A DNA stretch of 64,000 nucleotides from an uncultured Massilia sp. (GCF_913773735.1 NZ_CAJYEB010000009.1:1-64000); one strand, 5' to 3'. Numbered from the stretch's first letter, positions 1 through 9,589 are shown. The notes: generated by a model from the letters alone, not told the origin. Translations and numbers: made by a program.

Positions 1-160
1 TTTCGTTTGCTTCGTCAACCCCCTCGTTTTCTGCACCGCAATCGAAGTCATCAACACTTCTCGTCCAACTACTTGATTTCGCTGAACTTTTACTGCGCTG
101 CAGAAGCAGGACGCGCACTATAGCAAATGGATGAGTTTGCCGCAAGGCCATGAGAACAGC
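1..160. other. Intergenic edge, no gene seen
   Basis: The first 160 bases, downstream of the phospholipase-D-like gene, hold no reading frame that looks coding on either strand. They are less GC-rich than the flanking gene. No hairpin with a T-tract is evident. Confidence 0.5.
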
Positions 161-1723
161 CTACAACAGCCAGTCGATCGGCAGCCACGACAGCACGCGC
201 ACGCCGGCGCGCTTCCAGGCGTTCGTCCCCGGTTCCTCGGCATGCCGTACGGCGCCACCGCCGGTCCGCTCGATCCACGCCAGTTCGCCATCCTCGCCCA
301 GCCGCACCGCATAGGCCTGCGCCGGCATGGATTGCGCCAGCGTGTCGTCGAGCCGTCCGGCCAGCGCCGGGCTGTCGATCACCAGGCCCATCTCCGTATT
401 CAGCGCGATCGAGCGCGGATCGAGGTTGAAGGAGCCGACGAAGATGCGCTGCCCATCCACGCCGAAGGTCTTGGCATGCAGGCTGGACGAGGAACTGCCG
501 CCGATGCGGCGCTGCTGCGCGTCGCCATCGCCCATGCGCTTCAACTCGTACAGCGCCACGCCCCCTTCCAGCAAGGCGCGCCGCCACCTGGCGTAGCCCG
601 CGTGGACGGCCGCGACGTCGGTGGCATGCAGCGAATTCGTCAACACCCGCACCTGCACGCCGCCGCGCGCCATGGCGACGAGCGTCCGCGTCGTTTCCTC
701 GCCCGGCACGAAGTATGGCGACACGATGTCGAGTCGTCGCCGCGGCTCGCCCAGCAGCGCGCGCAGCCGCGGCGCCATGTGCGCCCAGGCCGGCGCCGTC
801 CCCAGCACCTTGGCCGGATCGTCGCTGACCAGGCGCGCCACGCCCCATTCCAGCGCCAGGCGCCGCTGCGCCAGCTGGGCGACGAATGGCGCGCTGCGCA
901 AGGCGTCGAGATAGCCGCGCGCCTCCGGCCGCGTGCGCAGGAGGGCGGCCTGGCGCGGCAACGCGTCCGGCGCGTCGGCCTGCCCGGCATCGACCAGGGC
1001 CGCCACCGGATAGGCGGAGCCGCTGTTCCAGTAGCGGTCGAAATCGCGCGAGACGTCCTGCACCACCGGGCCGACGGCCAGCACGTCCAGGTCGACGAAC
1101 AGGACATCGTCGGCGGCGCCGAAGTATTCGTCGCCGACGTTGCGCCCGCCCACGATCGTCGCCTGGTTATCGGCCGTGAACGATTTATTGTGCATGCGCC
1201 GGTTCAGGCGCGCGAACTCGGTCAGGTAGCCGAGGCTGCGCCAGCTGCGCATTGCGAAGGGATTGAACAGGCGGACTTCGACGTTCGGCGCGCGGTCCAG
1301 CGCCAGCAGCGCCGGGTCCAGGCCGTCGGTATTGTTATCGTCGAGCAGCAGGCGCACGCGCACTCCGCGCGCGGCGGCGGCGCGCAGCGATTCCAGCAGC
1401 AGCGTGCCGGTGAGATCCTTGCGCCAGATGTAGTACTGGACGTCGAGGCTGCGTTCGGCGCGCGCCGCCAGCAGGGCGCGCGCCGCGAACGCATCGCGGC
1501 CGTCGATCAGCGGATGGATGCCCGCCAGCCCCGGATGCGCCGCCGCCAGCGGCGCGATGGCCGTGCCCAGTGCGGTGCCGGCCGTGTCGAGGCAGGCGCT
1601 GGACGGCGCGCGCAGCATCGCCGTCGGCGGCGGCAGCGTCGGGGGAAGCCAGGCGCAACCGAGGAAGGCCCCCGCGACGATCGCGAACGCCGCGCCTCCC
1701 TTCAGGAAAGCCGACGTCCGCAT
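161..1723 (-). CDS. Phospholipase D / cardiolipin synthase-like lipoprotein
   Basis: A 520-residue protein with two HKD phosphodiesterase motifs. HNKSFTADN...GGRN lies near residue 178 and HAKTFGVDG...GSFNLDPRS near residue 415. Two such motifs form one active site in the PLD superfamily, which transfers or hydrolyses phosphatidyl groups; ClsC/YmdC-type cardiolipin synthases have this layout. The N-terminus has a hydrophobic segment ending in AFLGC, a possible but non-canonical lipobox, so the protein may be tethered to a membrane. The start was set at MRTSAFLKGG because upstream codons are Arg-rich, overlap the enoyl-CoA hydratase gene and have no signal-peptide character. The head-to-tail spacing to the upstream hydratase gene is only 4 bases, so co-transcription is likely although function is unrelated. 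Substrate is not determined by sequence. Confidence 0.85.
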   Translation of the reverse strand: MRTSAFLKGGAAFAIVAGAFLGCAWLPPTLPPPTAMLRAPSSACLDTAGTALGTAIAPLAAAHPGLAGIHPLIDGRDAFAARALLAARAERSLDVQYYIWRKDLTGTLLLESLRAAAARGVRVRLLLDDNNTDGLDPALLALDRAPNVEVRLFNPFAMRSWRSLGYLTEFARLNRRMHNKSFTADNQATIVGGRNVGDEYFGAADDVLFVDLDVLAVGPVVQDVSRDFDRYWNSGSAYPVAALVDAGQADAPDALPRQAALLRTRPEARGYLDALRSAPFVAQLAQRRLALEWGVARLVSDDPAKVLGTAPAWAHMAPRLRALLGEPRRRLDIVSPYFVPGEETTRTLVAMARGGVQVRVLTNSLHATDVAAVHAGYARWRRALLEGGVALYELKRMGDGDAQQRRIGGSSSSSLHAKTFGVDGQRIFVGSFNLDPRSIALNTEMGLVIDSPALAGRLDDTLAQSMPAQAYAVRLGEDGELAWIERTGGGAVRHAEEPGTNAWKRAGVRVLSWLPIDWLL

Positions 1724-1727
1724 GGGA

Positions 1728-2504
1728 TCACATCCCGTCGAAGTTCGGCTTGCGCTTTTCCAGGAAGGCGGCCATGCCCTCCTTCTGCGCCGCCGTGCCG
1801 AAGCCGGCATGGAAGAAGCGACGCTCGTAGCGCACGCCCTCGGTCAGCGTGGTCTCGAAGGCGCGGTTGACGGCGTCCTTGATCTGCATGGCGACCGACA
1901 CCGGCATCGCCGCGATGCCCTCGGCCACCTCCAGCGCCACCGTCATGGCCAGGTCGGCCGGCACCACGCGCGACACCAGGCCGGTGCGCTCGGCCTCGGC
2001 CGCGTCGATCATGCGCGCGGTCAGCAGCATGTCCATGGCCTTCGATTTGCCGATGGCGCGCGGCAGGCGCTGGGTGCCGCCCGCGCCCGGGGTCACGCCG
2101 ACCTTGATCTCGGGCTGGCCGAATTTCGCATTGTCGGCGGCGATCAGGAAGTCGCACATCATCGCCAGTTCGCAGCCACCGCCCAGCGCATAGCCGGCGA
2201 CGACGCCGATCACGGGCTTGCGCACGTCCAGGATATGTTCCCAGTTGCGGCCGATGTAGTTGCCCGGATAGGTGTCGGCGTAGGTGTAGTTGGCCATGGC
2301 GGCGATGTCGGCGCCCGCCGCGAAGACCTTGTCGCTGCCGGTCAGGATCATCACGTTGACGGACGGGTCGGCGTCGAACGCGTGCAGCGCATGTCCCAGC
2401 TCGTTCATCATGTTGTCGTTGAGGGCGTTCATCGCCTTCGGACGGTTCAGGCGGATCACGACGACCTTGTCGTGACGTTCGATCAGCAGGTCTGCATACT
2501 CCAT
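1728..2504 (-). CDS. Enoyl-CoA hydratase/isomerase family protein
   Basis: A 258-residue crotonase-fold protein of the usual family length. FAAGADIAAMA supplies the oxyanion-hole region, and YALGGGCELAMMCDFLIA and the FGQPEIKVGVTPGAGGTQRLPR block contain the two acidic positions (E of CELA and E of QPE) used for hydration of 2-enoyl-CoA in true hydratases. It would act in the cytoplasm in beta-oxidation or a related acyl-CoA pathway. An AAGGGG ribosome site lies just upstream of the ATG. The gene is divergent from the MFS gene. Close relatives are often labelled PaaF or FadB1; the pathway cannot be told from the context. Confidence 0.92.
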   Translation of the reverse strand: MEYADLLIERHDKVVVIRLNRPKAMNALNDNMMNELGHALHAFDADPSVNVMILTGSDKVFAAGADIAAMANYTYADTYPGNYIGRNWEHILDVRKPVIGVVAGYALGGGCELAMMCDFLIAADNAKFGQPEIKVGVTPGAGGTQRLPRAIGKSKAMDMLLTARMIDAAEAERTGLVSRVVPADLAMTVALEVAEGIAAMPVSVAMQIKDAVNRAFETTLTEGVRYERRFFHAGFGTAAQKEGMAAFLEKRKPNFDGM

Positions 2505-2622
2505 GGGACACCCCTTATATGAGAAGACTTCCGGATTGTAGCGCCAGAACCACGAAAAGGTGACGTATACGGCAAGCCCGTGCTGCTATCATCGCCTGTC
2601 CCGCGATTCGCCGAGCCCGCCC

Positions 2623-3885
2623 GTGTCCCCCATCGCCTTCTTCCGTCGCCTCGCCGGCGACCAGCAACTGCGCAATCCCGATTTCCGCCGTTTCTGGGCC
2701 AGCAGCATCCTGTTCAACTTCGGCTCCCAGATCACGCTGCTGGCCCTGCCGATCTGCGCCGCCCTGCTGCTGCATGCGACGCCCGCGCAGATGGGCACCC
2801 TGGCCGCGGCCGGCTCCCTGCCCTTCCTGCTGTTCGGCCTTCCCACCGGCGTACTGCTGGAGCGCCGCCGGCGCCTGCCGGTCAAGCTGTGCAGCGATGC
2901 GATGGTGGCCATCGGCCTGGCGACCGTGCCGCTGGCCTGGTGGCAGGGCTGGCTGACGATCCACTGGCTGTACGCGATCGAATTCCTGCTCGGCACCAGC
3001 TACGTGGTGGGCGGCGGCGCCGAGCAGGTCTTCCTGACCTTCCTGGTCGGGCGCGACGGCCTGATCGACGCCCAGGCCAAGTTCGGCGCCACCGAATCGG
3101 CCTCGCGCCTGCTCGGCCCCGGCCTGGCGGGCATCCTGGTCCAGCTGCTGGGCGCGCCTGTTGCCATCCTGTGCAACGTGGCCGGCTTCGCCGTCTCGAT
3201 CCTGAACCTGCGCCGCATCCGCGCACGCGAACCGCAGCCGCAGCCGCCGCGGTCGCACGCGCTCCGGGACATGCTCGACGGCCTGTCCTTCGTCTGGAAG
3301 CACCCCACCCTGCGCCTGCTGGCCTGGACCTCGGCCTGCTGGCACCTGCTGTTCTACGGCTACACGGCCTTGTACGTGCTGTTCGCCACCCGGGTGCTCG
3401 GGCTGGCGCCGGGGACGATGGGCATGGCGCAGATGCTGGGCGGCGTCGGCGTGTTCGTCGGCTCGATGCTGCTCAAGCCACTGGGACGACGCTTCGGTAC
3501 CGGCGCCACCATCGCGATCGGCCTGTGCGCGTCGAGCCTCGGCTTCGTGCTGATGCCGGCGATCCCGCGCGACCTGATGGGGAGCAGCACCGCCAGCGCC
3601 ATCGCGTATGCGGTCGTCGTGTTCTGGCTGGACTGCGGCGCCATCCTGTTCTTCCTGCCCTACCTGGCGCTGCGCCAGCGCGTCACGCCCGACGCCTTCC
3701 TCGGCCGGATGACCTCGACGATGCGCTTCCTGACCGTGGCCATGGCGCCGCTGGGCGCGGCCGGCGCCGGCATGCTGGGCGAACGCTACGGCGTGCGCGG
3801 CGGCCTGGCCTTCGTGGCCCTCGGCGCGGCCGCGCTCACGCTGGGCACCCTGGCGGGTACCCGGCTGCGCCATGTGAAAGACTAG
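2623..3885 (+). CDS. MFS transporter (MFS_3/EntS-like exporter family)
   Basis: About 420 residues with some twelve hydrophobic segments. The N-terminal FRRFWASSILFNFGSQITLLALPI and the GLPTGVLLERRRRLPV loop after the third segment are typical of the MFS group that includes enterobactin exporter EntS and many putative drug exporters. I chose the GTG at 2623 because the protein then begins SPIAFFRRLAG, as relatives do; a GTG at 2560 would add 21 residues that look non-coding. Its stop overlaps the convergent mltA stop by four bases. Substrate unknown. Confidence 0.85.
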   Translation: MSPIAFFRRLAGDQQLRNPDFRRFWASSILFNFGSQITLLALPICAALLLHATPAQMGTLAAAGSLPFLLFGLPTGVLLERRRRLPVKLCSDAMVAIGLATVPLAWWQGWLTIHWLYAIEFLLGTSYVVGGGAEQVFLTFLVGRDGLIDAQAKFGATESASRLLGPGLAGILVQLLGAPVAILCNVAGFAVSILNLRRIRAREPQPQPPRSHALRDMLDGLSFVWKHPTLRLLAWTSACWHLLFYGYTALYVLFATRVLGLAPGTMGMAQMLGGVGVFVGSMLLKPLGRRFGTGATIAIGLCASSLGFVLMPAIPRDLMGSSTASAIAYAVVVFWLDCGAILFFLPYLALRQRVTPDAFLGRMTSTMRFLTVAMAPLGAAGAGMLGERYGVRGGLAFVALGAAALTLGTLAGTRLRHVKD

Positions 3886-5123
3886 CGCGCGGCCTGCGCC
3901 GGCGCCGGTCGCGGCAGCAGCACCCAGACCTGTCCGCGCTGCTTCATGCGGCCCGCATCGTCGGCCGCCTGCGCGCCGAAGCCGAAGAAGAAGTCGGCGC
4001 GGATGGCGCCCTTGATGGCGCCGCCGGTGTCCTGGCCCATCACCAGGCGTTGCAGCGGCACGTCGCTGGCCGGCGCGGTGGTCGCCAGGAAGATCGGCGC
4101 GCCCAGCGGCAGGAAGGCCGGGTCGATCGCGACCGAACGGGCCGGCGTCAGCGGCACGCCGAGCGCGCCCTTGGGACCGACGCCCGGATCCGGCAGGCGC
4201 TCCTCGCGGAAGAAGATATAGCTGGGATTGACGTTCAGGAGTTCCTGGCGCCGCTGCGGATGCGCGGCGATCCAGGCCTTGATGCCCTGCGCCGTGGCCT
4301 GTTCCGGCGTCAGCTCGCCCTGCTCGACCAGCCAGCGCCCGATCGCCTTGTACGGATGGCCGTTCTGGTCGGCGTAGGACACGCGCACGGTGCCGCCGCC
4401 GTCTTCCAGCACCACGCGGCCCGAGCCCTGCACTTCGAGGAAAAAGGCCTCGACCGGATCGTCGACCCACAGCAGTTCCTTGCCGGGAATGCGCGCGCGC
4501 TCGATCTCGGCGCGCGTGCCGTAGGGCACCACGGTCTTGCCGGCCAGGCGGCCGCGCAGGCGCATGCCCTTCAGGCTCGGGTAGACGCTGGCCAGGTCGA
4601 CGGTGACCAGGTCGTCCGGCACCTTGTACAAGGGCGTCTGGTAGGCGCCGCCACGCTTGCGGGCGCCGCGCAGCATCGCCTCGTAGTAGCCGGTGATCAG
4701 GCCGGCGTCGGCGCCGTCGGCGGCGCGCACCAGGTTGGGCACGAACCAGGCCTCGAAATGGCGGCGGATCGCCGCGCCGTCGTTCGGGTCGACCTGGCGC
4801 GCCGCCGCGCAGGCGGCCTTCCAGTCGGCCCTGGCCTGCAGCGCGCGGCAGGACGCCTGCCACGCCGGCCAGGCCTGGCGCAGGTCGTCCTGGCGCCACC
4901 CCGGCAGCGCATCGAAGGCGACCGGGGTGAACAACGGCGCCGGCGGCTGCGGCTGGGGTTGCGGCTGCGGCTGCGGCGGCACGGTCACCGGCCCGACCGG
5001 CGGCGGCATCGTCACCGGCGGCTGCGGTTGCGGCCGGGACGGCTGTTGCGGCGCGGTCGAGCAGGCGGCCAGCAGGACGACGAGGGTCGATAAAGCGGGT
5101 ACACTGCGGCGTGTCGAGAGCAT
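3882..5123 (-). CDS. mltA: Membrane-bound lytic murein transglycosylase A
   Basis: A 413-residue lipoprotein. The signal peptide ends in LLAAC with Cys21 as the lipidated residue, followed by a Pro/Gln-rich linker to about residue 65. The MltA catalytic region includes GLITGYYEAMLRGARK, and the C-terminal 3D domain carries GQDTGGAIKGAIRADFFFG with the conserved acidic residues. The enzyme cleaves glycan strands of peptidoglycan to 1,6-anhydro-muropeptides at the inner face of the outer membrane. The start at 5123 is set by the signal peptide. The repeated PQPQPQ linker is coded by near-perfect hexanucleotide repeats and could vary in length between strains. Confidence 0.95.
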   Translation of the reverse strand: MLSTRRSVPALSTLVVLLAACSTAPQQPSRPQPQPPVTMPPPVGPVTVPPQPQPQPQPQPPAPLFTPVAFDALPGWRQDDLRQAWPAWQASCRALQARADWKAACAAARQVDPNDGAAIRRHFEAWFVPNLVRAADGADAGLITGYYEAMLRGARKRGGAYQTPLYKVPDDLVTVDLASVYPSLKGMRLRGRLAGKTVVPYGTRAEIERARIPGKELLWVDDPVEAFFLEVQGSGRVVLEDGGGTVRVSYADQNGHPYKAIGRWLVEQGELTPEQATAQGIKAWIAAHPQRRQELLNVNPSYIFFREERLPDPGVGPKGALGVPLTPARSVAIDPAFLPLGAPIFLATTAPASDVPLQRLVMGQDTGGAIKGAIRADFFFGFGAQAADDAGRMKQRGQVWVLLPRPAPAQAAR

Positions 5124-5135
5124 GGGGAAACCGTG

Positions 5136-5291
5136 ATGTGGATACTGCTGTTGGAAGCGGGCGTGGCGCTGTTCCTGCTGGTGTTCATCGTGTGGTGGAC
5201 GATGTTTGCCGGCCGCAAGCCCGAGCAGGCGCCGCGCGCGCGGGACGCCAAGCGCGGACACGACGGCGAGGACGATGCGCCGGCCCCGTGA
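5136..5291 (+). CDS. Small membrane protein, 51 residues
   Basis: Starts MWILLLEAGVALFLLVFIVWWTMF, one strong transmembrane helix of about 20 residues, followed by an Arg/Asp-rich cytoplasmic-type tail (GRKPEQAPRARDAKRG). It sits divergently from mltA, 12 bases from the mltA start, and convergent with apaG. No catalytic motif is visible. It is a plausible small inner-membrane protein of unknown function. The amino-acid pattern (hydrophobic helix then charged tail) makes it more than a chance frame, but codon-bias statistics would be needed to be sure. Confidence 0.6.
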   Translation: MWILLLEAGVALFLLVFIVWWTMFAGRKPEQAPRARDAKRGHDGEDDAPAP

Positions 5292-5299
5292 TCCGGCGA

Positions 5300-5674
5300 T
5301 CAGTGCAGGGCGTGCGGCAGCGACAGCACGAACTCCGGGATCGGCACCTCGAAGCGGTGGCCGTCCTCGGCGACGAAGAAATACTCGCCCTTCATCGAGC
5401 CGAGCTGGGTCTCCAGCTGGGTGCCGCTGGTGTATTCGAACTGCTCGCCCGGCTGCAGCAGCGGCTGGTGGCCGACCACGCCCAGGCCGCGCACTTCCTG
5501 CACCTGGTTGTTGGCGTCGGTGATCACCCAGTGGCGCGAGATCAGCTGGGCCGGCACGGTGCCGGTGTTGCGGATCGTGATCGTGTAGGTGAACACGTGC
5601 TGCGTCCGCTCCGGGCTGGATTGTTCCGGCAGGTACTGGGTCCTGACGGCGATCGCGAAATCGTAGGCGGGCAT
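5300..5674 (-). CDS. apaG: ApaG protein (Co2+/Mg2+ efflux-associated)
   Basis: 124 residues, the standard ApaG length, with a fibronectin-III-like fold. Recognisable blocks are FTYTITIRNTGTVPAQLISRHWVITDANN, EVRGLGVVGHQPLLQPGEQFEYTSG and the C-terminal MKGEYFFVAEDGHRFEVPIPEF. Genetic work in enterobacteria links apaG to cobalt/magnesium resistance, but its biochemical role is unresolved. The start at 5674 gives the normal MPAYDFAIAV N-terminus. It is divergent from rpe, the usual neighbour in Burkholderiales. Confidence 0.95.
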   Translation of the reverse strand: MPAYDFAIAVRTQYLPEQSSPERTQHVFTYTITIRNTGTVPAQLISRHWVITDANNQVQEVRGLGVVGHQPLLQPGEQFEYTSGTQLETQLGSMKGEYFFVAEDGHRFEVPIPEFVLSLPHALH

Positions 5675-5826
5675 CGGTGTTCCTTGTCGTGTTGATCGGC
5701 GTGGCCAACATGATACAACGCCTGCCGAAACCGCGGCGGCGGACAGCGGGATGGCGGCCGGGCCGGGCCCGCCGGCGCGCATGGAGGTAAAATGACGCCT
5801 CTTCGATACCAGCCGTCCCGCAGACC

Positions 5827-6498
5827 ATGACCACCTACCGCATCGCCCCCAGCATCCTGTCCGCAGACTTCGCCCGCCTCGGCGAGGAAGTGCGCAATGT
5901 CGTCGCCGCCGGCGCCGACATCATCCACTTCGACGTGATGGACAACCACTACGTCCCCAACCTGACCATCGGCCCGCTGGTGTGCCAGGCGATCCGCCCG
6001 CACGTGCAGGTGCCGATCGACGTGCACCTGATGGTCAAGCCGGTCGACCGCATCATCCCGGACTTCGCCAAGGCCGGCGCCGACATCATCACCTTCCACC
6101 CGGAAGCCTCGGAACACATCGACCGCACGCTGCAGCTGATCCGCGACAACGGCTGCAAGGCCGGCCTGGTGTTCAACCCGGCCACCCCGATGCACTACCT
6201 GGAACACGTGATGGACAAGATCGACATGGTGCTGATCATGTCGGTGAACCCGGGCTTCGGCGGCCAGTCCTTCATTCCGGAAGCGCTCAAGAAGATCGCG
6301 ATCGCGCGCCGCCTGATCGACGAATCCGGCCGCGACATCCTGCTGGAAGTGGACGGCGGCATCAAGGCCGACAACATCGCCGCCGCCGCCGCGGCGGGCG
6401 CCGACACCTTCGTGGCCGGCTCGGCCATCTTCGGCAAGCCGGACTACAAGGCCGTGATCGACGCCATGCGCGCCGAGCTGGCCACGGTCGGCAAATAA
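5827..6498 (+). CDS. rpe: Ribulose-phosphate 3-epimerase
   Basis: A 223-residue TIM barrel that interconverts ribulose-5-phosphate and xylulose-5-phosphate in the pentose phosphate pathway. Family landmarks are [16 protein letters not shown] at the N-terminus, [33 protein letters not shown] and [11 protein letters not shown], which bind metal and phosphate. The stop codon abuts the ATG of gph, so the two genes form one operon with translational coupling. Confidence 0.97.
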   Translation: MTTYRIAPSILSADFARLGEEVRNVVAAGADIIHFDVMDNHYVPNLTIGPLVCQAIRPHVQVPIDVHLMVKPVDRIIPDFAKAGADIITFHPEASEHIDRTLQLIRDNGCKAGLVFNPATPMHYLEHVMDKIDMVLIMSVNPGFGGQSFIPEALKKIAIARRLIDESGRDILLEVDGGIKADNIAAAAAAGADTFVAGSAIFGKPDYKAVIDAMRAELATVGK

Positions 6499-7197
6499 AT
6501 GCGGGCCGGCGCTGCGGCGATCCGGGCCGCCATCATCGACCTGGACGGCACCATGCTGCACACGGTGCCGGATTTCGAACTGGCACTGAACGGCATGCGC
6601 GCCGGCTTCGGGCTGGCGCCGATCACCGCGGCCGTCATCGAACCGATGGTCGGCAAGGGATCGGAGCGCCTGATCCGCGACGTGCTGGGGCTGGACTACG
6701 ACGCGGCGCGCATCGACGCCGTGTTCGACGACGCCATGGCGTCCTACCAGCGCCACTACCTCGCCATCAACGGCGAACGCGCCACGCTGTATCCGGGCGT
6801 GAAGGAAGGCCTGGCGGCCCTGCAGGGCCTGGGCCTGCGCCTGGCCTGCGTGACCAACAAGCCGATCGCGTTCGCCCGCCCGCTGCTGGAACAAAAGGGG
6901 CTGGCGTCCTTCTTCGAGGTGGTCTACGGCGGCGATTCGCTGGCGCGCAAGAAGCCCGACCCGCTGCCGCTGCTGCAGGTCTGCCGCGACTTCGGGCTCG
7001 ATCCCGGCCAGGTGGTCGCCATCGGCGACTCCAGCAACGATGCCGAGGCCGCGCGCGCGGCCGGCTGCTTCGTGCTCGCCGTGCCATATGGTTATAACCA
7101 CGGAAAGCCCGTGCAAACCATGGATTCCGATGGTATAGTGGATTCGCTGCTCGATGCGGCAACGCTGCTAACTGCGCACAACCGTACCGCAACCTAA
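6499..7197 (+). CDS. gph: Phosphoglycolate phosphatase (HAD family)
   Basis: 232 residues with all HAD motifs: IIDLDGTMLHT (nucleophile Asp), VTNKP, the Lys of RKKPDP, and IGDSSNDAEAARAAG. Gph removes phosphate from 2-phosphoglycolate, a product of DNA 3'-end repair and Rubisco side reactions. It begins directly after the rpe stop. The rpe-gph-trpE order is common in beta- and gammaproteobacteria and supports the assignment. The last 60 bases contain a possible promoter for the trp leader. Confidence 0.93.
   Translation: MRAGAAAIRAAIIDLDGTMLHTVPDFELALNGMRAGFGLAPITAAVIEPMVGKGSERLIRDVLGLDYDAARIDAVFDDAMASYQRHYLAINGERATLYPGVKEGLAALQGLGLRLACVTNKPIAFARPLLEQKGLASFFEVVYGGDSLARKKPDPLPLLQVCRDFGLDPGQVVAIGDSSNDAEAARAAGCFVLAVPYGYNHGKPVQTMDSDGIVDSLLDAATLLTAHNRTAT
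7111..7139 (+). promoter_or_regulatory. Possible trp operon promoter inside the gph 3' end
   Basis: TATAGT at 7134-7139 matches the -10 consensus at five of six positions. GTGCAA at 7111-7116 is a weak -35 at 17-bp spacing. Transcription would start near 7146, about 75 bases before the leader peptide. No TrpR operator was recognised. The assignment is inference from position. Confidence 0.3.
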
Positions 7198-7221
7198 CGC
7201 ATTTCCGTAAATCGTCTATAC

Positions 7222-7308
7222 ATGTTTTCCGCCAAAAAACCCACCGTCACGCACACCGGCGCCCCTGAGGCCTGGGTCTGGCGACGCTGGCAATCCTGGT
7301 CCAACTGA
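7222..7308 (+). CDS. trpL: trp operon leader peptide
   Basis: A 28-codon frame, MFSAKKPTVTHTGAPEAWVW followed by RRWQSWSN and a stop. Four Trp codons lie at 7273, 7279, 7288 and 7297, that is four of the last eleven residues. Trp is normally rare, so this density marks a ribosome-mediated attenuation leader. Low charged tRNA-Trp would stall the ribosome here and favour an antiterminator structure. A terminator hairpin starts 12 bases past the stop and trpE begins 102 bases past it. The ribosome site is weak. Confidence 0.88.
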   Translation: MFSAKKPTVTHTGAPEAWVWRRWQSWSN

Positions 7309-7319
7309 CCGCTTGATTG

Positions 7320-7361
7320 CTGCCGGTGCGCGTGCGCGTGCACAGCCCCGGCAGGTTTTTT
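7320..7361 (+). terminator. trp attenuator hairpin
   Basis: CTGCCGG at 7320-7326 pairs with CCGGCAG at 7348-7354, and a run of six T follows at 7356-7361. The loop is GC-rich (alternating GCGTGC) and could extend the stem. Its position between the Trp-rich leader peptide and trpE makes it the intrinsic terminator of a classical attenuator. Confidence 0.85.
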
Positions 7362-7409
7362 GAAGACATCGCCGCCCCTCCCTCCTTCACCGGCGGCCTG
7401 GGAGAAAAC

Positions 7410-8906
7410 ATGACCGAACTCGAATTCAAGTCGCTGGCCACGCAAGGCTACAACCGTATCCCCCTGATCGCGGAAGCCTTCGCCGATCTCGAAACCCCGC
7501 TCACGCTGTACCTGAAACTGGCCCAGAGCCAGGGCGCCGGCAAGCATACCTTCCTGCTCGAGTCGGTGGTCGGCGGCGAACGCTTCGGCCGCTACTCCTT
7601 CATCGGCCTGCCGGCGCGCACGCTGCTGCGCACCCGCGGCGACGTCACCACGATCGAGCAGGACGGCCAGGTCATCGAGACCCACGAGGGCAACCCGCTC
7701 GACTTCATCGAACAGTACCGGAGCCGCTTCACGGTCGCGCTGCGTCCGGGCCTGCCGCGCTTCTGCGGCGGCCTGGCCGGCTACTTCGGCTACGACACGG
7801 TGCGCCACATCGAGAAGAAGCTGGCGCACACGGCGCCGAAGGACGACCTCGGCCTGCCGGAAATCCAGCTGATGCTGACCGAAGAGCTGGCCGTGATCGA
7901 CAACCTGTCCGGCAAGCTGTACCTGATCGTCTATGCCGACCCGGCGCAACCCGAGGCCTATGCGAAGGCGCGCCAGCGCCTGAAGGACCTGCGCATGATG
8001 CTGCGCCGTAGCGTCGATGCGCCCGTCACCTCGAGCTCGGTGCGCACCGAGGCGGTCCGCGACTTCGGCAAGGAGGACTACCTGAAGGCCGTGGCCGTGG
8101 CCAAGGAATACGTGATGGCCGGCGACCTGATGCAGGTGCAGATCGGCCAGCGCATCCGCAAGCCCTACGTGGATTCGCCGCTGTCGCTGTACCGCTCGCT
8201 GCGTTCGCTGAACCCGTCGCCGTACATGTACTACTACAACTTCGGCGACATGCAGATCGTCGGCTCCTCGCCCGAGATCCTGGTGCGCAACGAACAGGAG
8301 CCCGATGGCCAGCGCAAGGTCACGCTGCGCCCGATCGCCGGCACCCGCCCGCGCGGCGCGACGCCGGAGCGCGACGCCGAGCTGGCGCACGAGCTGCTCA
8401 ACGACCCCAAGGAGATCGCCGAGCACGTGATGCTGATCGACCTGGCGCGCAACGACATCGGCCGCATCGCCACCATCGGCAGCGTCAAGGTCACCGACCG
8501 GATGGTCATCGAGAAGTACTCGCACGTGCAGCACATCGTCTCGAACGTCGAAGGCACCCTGAAAGGCGGCCTGTCCAACCTGGACGTGCTGCGCGCCACC
8601 TTCCCGGCCGGCACCCTGACCGGCGCGCCCAAGGTGCGCGCGATGGAGGTCATCGACGAGCTGGAACCCGTGAAGCGCGGCATCTACGGCGGCGCCTGCG
8701 GCTACCTGTCGTTCGGCGGCGAGATGGACGTGGCCATCGCGATCCGCACCGGCGTGATCAAGGACGGCAACCTGTACGTGCAGGCGGCGGCCGGCATCGT
8801 GGCCGACTCCGTCCCCGAGATGGAATGGCAGGAAACGGAAAACAAGGCGCGCGCCGTGCTGCGCGCGGCCGAGCAAGTGCAAGACGGACTGGATGGAGAG
8901 ATCTGA
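7410..8906 (+). CDS. trpE: Anthranilate synthase component I
   Basis: 498 residues. The start at 7410 follows a GGAGA ribosome site. The N-terminal half holds [16 protein letters not shown], the conserved LLES element tied to feedback inhibition by tryptophan. The C-terminal chorismate-binding domain has [23 protein letters not shown] and the [19 protein letters not shown] block. It converts chorismate to anthranilate with ammonia from TrpG. Its stop lies one base before the trpG ATG, so translation is probably coupled. Confidence 0.97.
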   Translation: MTELEFKSLATQGYNRIPLIAEAFADLETPLTLYLKLAQSQGAGKHTFLLESVVGGERFGRYSFIGLPARTLLRTRGDVTTIEQDGQVIETHEGNPLDFIEQYRSRFTVALRPGLPRFCGGLAGYFGYDTVRHIEKKLAHTAPKDDLGLPEIQLMLTEELAVIDNLSGKLYLIVYADPAQPEAYAKARQRLKDLRMMLRRSVDAPVTSSSVRTEAVRDFGKEDYLKAVAVAKEYVMAGDLMQVQIGQRIRKPYVDSPLSLYRSLRSLNPSPYMYYYNFGDMQIVGSSPEILVRNEQEPDGQRKVTLRPIAGTRPRGATPERDAELAHELLNDPKEIAEHVMLIDLARNDIGRIATIGSVKVTDRMVIEKYSHVQHIVSNVEGTLKGGLSNLDVLRATFPAGTLTGAPKVRAMEVIDELEPVKRGIYGGACGYLSFGGEMDVAIAIRTGVIKDGNLYVQAAAGIVADSVPEMEWQETENKARAVLRAAEQVQDGLDGEI

Positions 8907-8907
8907 C

Positions 8908-9471
<564 letters not shown>

Positions 9472-9510
9472 CCTGCGGGCGAACAGCGTCAGTACCACCG
9501 CCCTCGAGAC

Positions 9511-9589
9511 CGTCATCCCCGCGCAGGCGGGGATCCAGTTCCTGCGCACCGCCCGCAACCTGGACCCCGGCCTGCGCCGGGGCGACGAC
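9511..9589. repeat. REPIN-like inverted repeat between trpG and trpD
   Basis: Left arm 9511-9540 contains a short palindrome (ATCCCCGCGCAGGCGGGGAT). Right arm 9560-9589 is its imperfect reverse complement (GGACCCCGGCCTGCGCCGGG). Each arm folds into its own hairpin and the arms together form a larger stem, the layout of REP doublets. A related copy lies at 28648-28732. It interrupts the trp operon and could stabilise the upstream trpEG message or attenuate read-through. Confidence 0.75.

Noticed and set aside
4921-5040. CRISPR-like regular repeats in the Pro/Gln-rich tract of mltA
   Set aside because: These are short in-frame hexanucleotide repeats coding PQ units; there are no spacers or direct repeats of CRISPR length.
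7313-7409. Earlier trpE start near 7317
   Set aside because: That region is the attenuator hairpin; the ATG at 7410 has a GGAGA site and the normal N-terminus.
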